Source: CAYLLT01 sp964591605
GTDB lineage: Bacteria > Planctomycetota > Phycisphaerae > UBA1845 > PWPN01
DNA length: 17,985 nucleotides
Reading direction: 5' to 3'
NCBI GenBank assembly: GCA_964591605.1
Contig: CAZQEN010000141.1
Span: 1 to 17,985, forward strand
The notes below the pieces were generated by a model that worked only from the letters and a program-made list of their open reading frames with translations, made no database searches and had not been told where the DNA came from. Every line of letters begins with the position of its first letter. The stretch's first letter is position 1. The position numbers were made by a program, and so were the translations under genes. Of this stretch, positions 13,449 through 17,985 are shown one piece after another.

Positions 13449-15216
13449 CGAATGCCTTCACCACCATGGCCGGCCCTCCGTCGAGATTGACCAGCCGATA
13501 GCGCTCCGCCGCCGCGGGCACGACGAAGGTCTCCGCGTAATGAATCACCCGCTCCACCCCGCCGGCCGTCTGCAGCAGAATGGATTCACCCTGCACCAGA
13601 TTCATCACGTGACAGCTTCCCTCCGTGGCCCCGTCGACCGAATCGGTGAATTCATAGCGATGCACGCCATAGAAATGCTCGCGATGCGTCGGCAGATCGA
13701 CCAGCCGCCAGCCTCGCCCTTCACGCAGGACGGCCGGACGAGAAACAAGCTCTTCCCGGACGCGCTTTCCCCGGCGCTCGAACGCGAGGTTCTCGAAGGC
13801 ACGGTCGACGTTGAGCGGTCGCGGCCGGCCGTCCAGATCCATCCGCATCCAGTCGTACATCTTGAAGGTGAAGATGTACGGCGTCGCACTGATCTCGAGC
13901 ACCAGGTTGTTCACGCCCGAGCAGTGGATCGTGCCGCTTGGAATTAATAAGTGGTCAGGCCGCCGGGCGGGCAGACTCTGCACAAACGCGTCCACGTCCA
14001 CCGCGGCGCCGTCCCGGCCGTGGCGATCCAGCGCCGCCCGGAACGCCGCCGGGTCCACGTTCTCCTGGAAACCCAGGTAAACCCGCGCATCCGGCCGGCA
14101 ATCGAGGATGTAATACGTCTCGTCCTGCGTGAACGACTCGCCGAAATGCCGGCGGATGTAGCCGGGACGGGGATGGCACTGCAGCGACAGATTTCCGCCT
14201 GCGAACGTGTCGAGAAAGTCAAAGCGGATCGGGAACTCGCAGCCGAATCGATCAGCCGCATCTCCCAGCATGCTCGAAGCGTCGTGAAACATCAGAAAGT
14301 CGAACGACACCTCGATCAGCCGCCCGTCGCTCTCCAGCATGACGCCGTTCTCAGGCGAGATGAGCTCGAACGACCAGGCATAATTGGAGACCTCCCGCGC
14401 AAGCTCAGGCATGTGTTCCTTGATCCATTGTCCGCCCCAGGGGCCCGGCTCAAACCACGGCCGCACGCGGAAGCAGTTGCGGGTCATGCCCTGCAGGGCC
14501 TTGCGCAGGTCGCGGCCAGCCATGATCGCCGGCTCATCCGGGCGCTGCCCGTCCACGACCCAGTCGATCCGTGGCAGCAGCTCGGCCTTGTGTCGATTCA
14601 GGGCGACCCAGTCGACGAAGTAGAACCGCTTGTACATCCGCTTGGAATCTTCCGCCTGCTGCGACCCCAGGTTGCGGATTGACCCGGCCCTTGCGCGGAA
14701 CTGAATCTCATTCTTGGGCAGGTCCACGTACACGAAGAGGCCGTCCCAGGGAACGAGTGCCGCCCCGCAGCCGTACGTGATGTGCAGCTCGTCCGGCGAG
14801 GCGGTGGGACGCAGCGCCCCGAGCTTGGAAGGCTCGAAGAAGTCTTTGAGGCAACCGGTGAAGCGCGTACCGAAGAGTGGATCATCGCCGCCCAGAAAAG
14901 GAGCCGCGAGCCAGTCGATCGCCGCCTCGGGGCGCAGCGCGGTCTCGATGTTGAGCCAGCGCGCGCCCACACCTTTCCGCCGCAGGGCGGCGTCCAGCGA
15001 CTCCCGGAATCGTCCCCACAGGACTCCGACGTAGCCGTCGATGATCACGCGGGGGCTGGTCGCGATTTTCGCGGCCAGCGCATCGTATCCGATCTCGATC
15101 TGGCCCGGCCCGACAGGATGGGCCGGATACAGATCGTAATGCCCATCGATCACGCCCGGATGTTGCGACGGCGCGAGATGCTGCGTGGTCTGGCGCCACG
15201 TCGAAGAGACGGCCAC
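13405..15216 (-). CDS. Long class I mannose-6-phosphate isomerase-like protein
   Basis: A 603-residue protein, against about 300-400 for usual class I (ManA) enzymes. The C-terminal half (about 300-600) carries the zinc ligands in order: Gln346 and His348 in LSLQCHPRPGY, Glu366 in DETYYIL, and His431 in SGTIHCSG. It should interconvert mannose-6-phosphate and fructose-6-phosphate or act on a related aldose/ketose phosphate. The N-terminal part is additional: VIIDGYVGVLWGRF (about 57-70) looks like a nucleoside-kinase-type strand-loop lacking a P-loop lysine (inference). The GTG start at 15216 lies one base after the stop of the cupin gene, with GGGAGGG just upstream, so the two are co-translated. 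The 3' end overlaps the convergent ROK gene by 44 bases. Confidence 0.88.
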   Translation of the reverse strand: MAVSSTWRQTTQHLAPSQHPGVIDGHYDLYPAHPVGPGQIEIGYDALAAKIATSPRVIIDGYVGVLWGRFRESLDAALRRKGVGARWLNIETALRPEAAIDWLAAPFLGGDDPLFGTRFTGCLKDFFEPSKLGALRPTASPDELHITYGCGAALVPWDGLFVYVDLPKNEIQFRARAGSIRNLGSQQAEDSKRMYKRFYFVDWVALNRHKAELLPRIDWVVDGQRPDEPAIMAGRDLRKALQGMTRNCFRVRPWFEPGPWGGQWIKEHMPELAREVSNYAWSFELISPENGVMLESDGRLIEVSFDFLMFHDASSMLGDAADRFGCEFPIRFDFLDTFAGGNLSLQCHPRPGYIRRHFGESFTQDETYYILDCRPDARVYLGFQENVDPAAFRAALDRHGRDGAAVDVDAFVQSLPARRPDHLLIPSGTIHCSGVNNLVLEISATPYIFTFKMYDWMRMDLDGRPRPLNVDRAFENLAFERRGKRVREELVSRPAVLREGRGWRLVDLPTHREHFYGVHRYEFTDSVDGATEGSCHVMNLVQGESILLQTAGGVERVIHYAETFVVPAAAERYRLVNLDGGPAMVVKAFVKPDSVIRPPAVRG

Positions 15217-15217
15217 A

Positions 15218-15604
15218 CTACCCTCCCCGGGCGGGCCGCTGATAATCGTCTTCGAACCGCATCACGTCGTCCTGCTGCCACTCGCCGAAAGCGACCTCCA
15301 GCACCCGGACCGCCGGTCCCGTGCTGCTCAGCCGGTGTTTGGCCCCGCGGGGAATCCAGATTTCCTCGCCGGCCCGCGGATACAGCGTATCGCCGTTGAC
15401 TTGCACGGCAGCCCCCTCATCCAGCACAATCCACAACTCCGCCCGCCGCTCATGCCGCTGAAGGCTGAGCCGCTGACCGGGGAGAACGCTCATCAGGCTC
15501 ACCGTCACGGGCTCGTTGTGAGCGTACTGTTTGAAGCTGCCCCAGGGCCGCTCGATGGACTCGGGGAGCTGACCCAGACGATCTTCCACTTGTTCCTGGT
15601 GCAT
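15218..15604 (-). CDS. Stand-alone phosphomannose isomerase-type cupin
   Basis: A 128-residue single-domain cupin matching the C-terminal isomerase domain of bifunctional type II mannose-6-phosphate isomerase/GDP-mannose pyrophosphorylase. Landmarks: ERPWGSF (19-24), LSLQRHERRAELW (46-58), EIWIPRGAKH (81-90) and the tail DVMRFEDDYQR. The common version of the middle motif is QxHHHRAEHW; here His51, Glu56 and His90 remain, but the other two histidines are Glu52 and Arg53, so metal binding may be altered. The ATG at 15604 has AAGGGA six bases upstream and is preferred to GTG 15622. It is the first gene of a two-gene operon with the long mannose-6-phosphate isomerase one base downstream. Role: isomerase partner or sugar-phosphate sensor, unresolved. 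Confidence 0.88.
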   Translation of the reverse strand: MHQEQVEDRLGQLPESIERPWGSFKQYAHNEPVTVSLMSVLPGQRLSLQRHERRAELWIVLDEGAAVQVNGDTLYPRAGEEIWIPRGAKHRLSSTGPAVRVLEVAFGEWQQDDVMRFEDDYQRPARGG

Positions 15605-15637
15605 GGTGGTTCCCTTCGGCACCGTTGGCAGTGCTCG

Positions 15638-15666
15638 ATTCTATCACACTTGGACCTGACAAACAA
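15638..15666 (-). promoter_or_regulatory. Candidate sigma70-type promoter of the cupin/isomerase operon
   Basis: Reading the minus strand, TTGTTT (15666-15661), a 17-base spacer and TAGAAT (15643-15638) form a good promoter. Transcription would start near 15631, giving a leader of about 27 bases to ATG 15604. This is the best promoter match in the window after the TATAAT at 2802. Confidence 0.55.
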
Positions 15667-15682
15667 CGGCAAAAGTAAGAAC

Positions 15683-15694
15683 TTTGTCCACAAA
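15683..15694. promoter_or_regulatory. Palindrome TTTGTCCACAAA between divergent promoters
   Basis: TTTGT-CC-ACAAA has perfect five-base arms. It lies in the AT-rich gap between the cupin operon and the sugar-transport operon, just upstream of the cupin -35 box. TTGTCC within it could also be a plus-strand -35. It is a candidate regulator site; the TTGT/ACAA half-sites echo the inverted repeat near 10000, but with a two-base rather than four-base spacer. Confidence 0.3.
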
Positions 15695-15711
15695 ATGACT
15701 TGCCATAGTTG

Positions 15712-15729
15712 ATCATCCTCGACGATGAT
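15712..15729. promoter_or_regulatory. 18-bp near-palindrome, candidate LacI-type operator
   Basis: ATCATCcTCGAcGATGAT is symmetric at 16 of 18 positions, with a central CG. Length and central CpG are typical of LacI-family operators. It lies 22 bases before the ribosome site (GGAGG 15751-15755) of the sugar-binding protein gene, downstream of a TTGCCA (15700-15705) that could be a -35, with GATGAT (15724-15729) as a poor -10. Bound protein would block the transport operon promoter. Confidence 0.45.
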
Positions 15730-15763
15730 GTGGCCCGGCAGGGTAAAGACGGAGGCGCAAACG

Positions 15764-16744
15764 ATGGTTCGATGGCCGAAACGGCACGAATTGACGGTTT
15801 TTCTGCTTCTGCTGGCGGCGTGTCGGGCCAGCGACGCCCCGGTCACGCAATCCGTGGGCAAGCGCCCCGACCTGTATATCCAGATCTCCGCCCTGGGGAA
15901 TCTGGAGTATTTCTACGACCACAAGCTCGGCATGCAGAAGGCCGGCGAGCTCCTGGGGGTCAAAACGGAGTATAAAGGGCCGGCCGACCTGGACTTGACC
16001 GCCATGGTCGCCGAGTTGGAGCTGGCCATCGCCCGCAAGCCGGCCGGACTGGCCGTCGTCGGTTTCGAGGACTCCCTCACCCCGGTCATCAACAAGGCGG
16101 TGGAGAGCGGCATCCCCGTCGTCACCGTCGACGCCGACCTCCCCAAGTCCAAACGGGTCGCCTTCGTCGGGACCGGCAACTTCAACGCGGGGCGGCAGGG
16201 TGGCCTCAAGCTGGCCGAGTTGATCGGCCACAAGGGCCAAGTCGCCCTGCTGACCAAGACCGGCCAATCCAACCTGAACGAGCGTATCGATGGGTACAAG
16301 GCGGCACTGGCCCAATTCCCGGACATCAGCATCGTCCAGGTCGCCAACACCGACAGCGACCCCGTCAAAGCGACGCAGGTGGCCTCGCTGCTGATGCAGC
16401 GCTACCCGGACCTGGCCGGAATCGGGTGCGTCGAGGCGGTGGGCGGCGGAGGGGCGGCCACTGCGGCCCGGGAGGCCGACCGCGTCGGCAAGGTGAAGAT
16501 CGTCGCGATGGACCGCGGCTCGGCCGTGCTCAAGCAGATCGAGAACGGCGTCATCCAGGCGACCGTCGTGCAGCAGACCGCCCTCATGCCCATCTACGCG
16601 GTGATGATCCTCTACCAGCTCAACCGCATGGACATGCCCATCTCGACCGACAATACCGAGGCCGGCGTCTCCGGTGTTCCCACCAGCATTGACACCGGTG
16701 TGGTTCTCGTGGACAAGAGCAACTTCAGGTACTTCCTGCGCTGA
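15764..16744 (+). CDS. Sugar ABC transporter substrate-binding lipoprotein (RbsB-like)
   Basis: A 326-residue type I periplasmic binding protein (Peripla_BP_4). The signal is MVRWPKRHELTVFLLLLAAC; LAAC is a good lipobox, so Cys20 is lipidated. The two-lobe sugar-binding domain follows: LYIQISALGNLEYFYDHKLGMQKAGELLG, then AIARKPAGLAVVGFEDS, VTVDADLPKSKRVAFVGTGNFNAGRQGG and AVGGGGAATAAREADRVGKVKIVAMDRG. The family binds ribose, galactose, xylose, rhamnose or autoinducer-2; the ligand cannot be told. ATG 15764 has GGAGG eight bases upstream; ATG 15725, which lies inside the near-palindrome, was rejected. The ABC ATPase gene begins seven bases after its stop. It delivers sugar to the RbsA-like ATPase complex. 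Confidence 0.92.
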   Translation: MVRWPKRHELTVFLLLLAACRASDAPVTQSVGKRPDLYIQISALGNLEYFYDHKLGMQKAGELLGVKTEYKGPADLDLTAMVAELELAIARKPAGLAVVGFEDSLTPVINKAVESGIPVVTVDADLPKSKRVAFVGTGNFNAGRQGGLKLAELIGHKGQVALLTKTGQSNLNERIDGYKAALAQFPDISIVQVANTDSDPVKATQVASLLMQRYPDLAGIGCVEAVGGGGAATAAREADRVGKVKIVAMDRGSAVLKQIENGVIQATVVQQTALMPIYAVMILYQLNRMDMPISTDNTEAGVSGVPTSIDTGVVLVDKSNFRYFLR

Positions 16745-16751
16745 CTGGCCC

Positions 16752-17985
16752 ATGAGCGATTCGCCCCACGTGTTGCAGGTAACCGGGCTCAGCAAGCAGT
16801 TCGGCGTCGTCCAGGCGCTTCGCGGCGTGGACCTGACCATCCGCGCCGGTGAGATTCACGCCCTGGTCGGCGAAAACGGCGCGGGCAAGAGCACGCTCCT
16901 CCACCTCCTGTCGGGGACGCTTGCCCCGGACTCCGGACAGATCCTGCTCGACGGGCACGAAGTGCGCTGGCGCACCGCCCACGAGGCCAGCCGCCACGGC
17001 ATGGCCGCCGTGTTCCAGGAGTTGAGCCTCGTCGGCTCACTCTCGGTGGCCGAAAACATCTTCGCCAACTGCCAGCCGGTCAATCGCTTCAACTTCGTGC
17101 GCCGCGGCGAGCTGCACGCCCGGACCCGCGAGATGCTCAGGCTGTTCGACCTGGCGATCGACCCGGGCGTTCCCCTCGAGCGGCTGTCGATGGCCCAGCG
17201 GCAGATGGTGGAGATCCTCAAAGCCCTCTCGCGCCGGCCGCGCGTCCTCATGTTCGACGAGCCGACCAGCTCGCTGACCGGCAGCGAAGCGCACACGCTG
17301 TTCGCCCTGATCCGGCGCCTGCGCACAGAGGGCAGGGCGATCCTGTACATCTCCCACCATCTTCAAGAGGTGACCGACCTGGCCGACCGGGTGACCGTCT
17401 TCCGGGACGGCGAGGTGGTCGCGACCCGCGACGGCCGCCAGGTGACCGAGCGCGAGCTGATCCGCCTGATGGTCGGGCGCGACCTGAGCGATATCTACGG
17501 CCAGCGCCGTCCGGTCGCCCGCGGCGGCGACCCCCGCCTGAGCGTGCAGGGACTCACGCGATCCGGCGGCTTTAGCGACATCGACCTGGAAATCTGGCCC
17601 GGAGAGATCGTCGGGCTGGCCGGACTGGTGGGGGCCGGCCGCACGGAGCTGGGCCGCGCCCTGTTCGGGGCCGAGCCGGCCAGCCAGGGCCGGATGCTGC
17701 TTGACGGCCGGCCCGTCGCCCCCCGCTCGCCCGCCCAGGCCGTCCGGGCGGGAATCGCCTACGTCAGCGAGGACCGCAAGTCGCAGGGGCTTTTCCTGCG
17801 GCACGCTATCCGCGACAACCTGGTCGCGCCCCGGCTACGGTCGTTCACCGCTCGAACCGGGTTCATGCGCGACCGGGCGATCGACGCGTATTCCGAGCAG
17901 TGCCGCGGGCAGTTCCGGATCACCGCGCCTGGCGTCCAGACCTGCGCGGGGGACCTGTCGGGCGGAAACCAGCAAAAGGTACTGA
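16752..17985 (+). CDS. Sugar ABC transporter ATP-binding protein, RbsA/MglA-like (partial)
   Basis: The open frame runs off the window after 411 complete codons; about 90 residues are missing compared with typical 500-residue proteins. The first ATPase domain has Walker A GENGAGKST (40-48), LSMAQRQMVEI (145-155, as in RbsA/MglA where LSGGQ is altered) and Walker B VLMFDEPTSSLT. The second has the family's degenerate P-loop GLVGAGRTELGRALFG (291-306), YVSEDRKSQGL and LSGGNQQKV (402-410). This fused double-ATPase layout powers monosaccharide import. ATG 16752 lies seven bases after the binding-protein stop with no clear ribosome site, so translation is probably coupled. A permease gene is expected downstream, outside the window. 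Confidence 0.95.
   Translation, partial: MSDSPHVLQVTGLSKQFGVVQALRGVDLTIRAGEIHALVGENGAGKSTLLHLLSGTLAPDSGQILLDGHEVRWRTAHEASRHGMAAVFQELSLVGSLSVAENIFANCQPVNRFNFVRRGELHARTREMLRLFDLAIDPGVPLERLSMAQRQMVEILKALSRRPRVLMFDEPTSSLTGSEAHTLFALIRRLRTEGRAILYISHHLQEVTDLADRVTVFRDGEVVATRDGRQVTERELIRLMVGRDLSDIYGQRRPVARGGDPRLSVQGLTRSGGFSDIDLEIWPGEIVGLAGLVGAGRTELGRALFGAEPASQGRMLLDGRPVAPRSPAQAVRAGIAYVSEDRKSQGLFLRHAIRDNLVAPRLRSFTARTGFMRDRAIDAYSEQCRGQFRITAPGVQTCAGDLSGGNQQKVL

Noticed and set aside
15725..15763. ATG 15725 as start of the sugar-binding protein
   Set aside because: No ribosome site, would put 13 non-signal residues before the signal peptide, and lies within the near-palindrome; ATG 15764 has GGAGG at eight bases.
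15713..16840. 375-codon minus-strand open frame opposite the sugar-binding protein
   Set aside because: Antisense shadow of a well-supported binding-protein gene; low-complexity Gly/Asp/Leu/Val/His composition.
17037..17804. Minus-strand open frame within the ABC ATPase region
   Set aside because: The plus strand encodes all Walker and signature motifs in one frame running off the window; the opposite frame has no motif.
17983..17985. Final TGA as the stop of the ABC ATPase gene
   Set aside because: It is out of frame: the reading frame ends with CTG followed by a single A, so the gene continues beyond the window.

Overview
The window is GC-rich, densely coded DNA holding a carbohydrate-utilisation neighbourhood. 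It has twelve protein genes (the last cut off by the window end) and one gene relic. I see no rRNA, tRNA, CRISPR array, transposase or phage gene. The gene types (GH78 rhamnosidase, DUF6786-like lipoprotein, 600-residue class I mannose-6-phosphate isomerase, GntR/LacI hybrid regulator) together with a repeat-like hairpin at 39-53 suggest a Planctomycetota-like bacterium, perhaps Phycisphaerae. That is inference from content, not from a marker gene.

Layout. (1) 158-2444, minus strand: a 3-hydroxyacyl-CoA dehydrogenase-family enzyme, then the 3' remnant of an aldehyde dehydrogenase gene, then a PLP enzyme of the D-threonine aldolase/D-serine dehydratase family. (2) 2758-3987, plus strand: a GntR-headed, LacI-type sugar-sensing repressor, divergent from block 1. 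Its start is problematic: a perfect TATAAT box lies inside the open frame, and the best ribosome site precedes an ACG codon. (3) 4022-9941, minus strand: alpha-L-rhamnosidase, FAD-dependent dehydrogenase/reductase and exported alpha/beta hydrolase, an apparent operon. (4) 10080-13448, plus strand: DUF6786-like lipoprotein, SIS-domain sugar-phosphate enzyme and ROK kinase, joined by 8-nt and 4-nt overlaps. (5) 13405-15604, minus strand: a stand-alone phosphomannose-isomerase cupin, then the long class I mannose-6-phosphate isomerase. The latter's 3' end overlaps the ROK gene tail to tail by 44 nt. (6) 15764 to the window end, plus strand: a periplasmic sugar-binding lipoprotein and a two-domain ABC ATPase of the RbsA/MglA type. 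A permease is expected just beyond the edge.

Working model (inference). The rhamnosidase and esterase trim plant or algal glycosides. The ABC system imports a monosaccharide, the ROK kinase phosphorylates it, and the SIS protein and mannose-6-phosphate isomerase convert the phosphate towards central metabolism. The flavoenzyme, the hydroxyacyl-CoA dehydrogenase-like enzyme and the PLP enzyme may handle the aglycone or side products. The GntR/LacI regulator is the only regulator in the window. Candidate operators are an 18-bp near-palindrome at 15712-15729 and an inverted repeat at 9986-10009.
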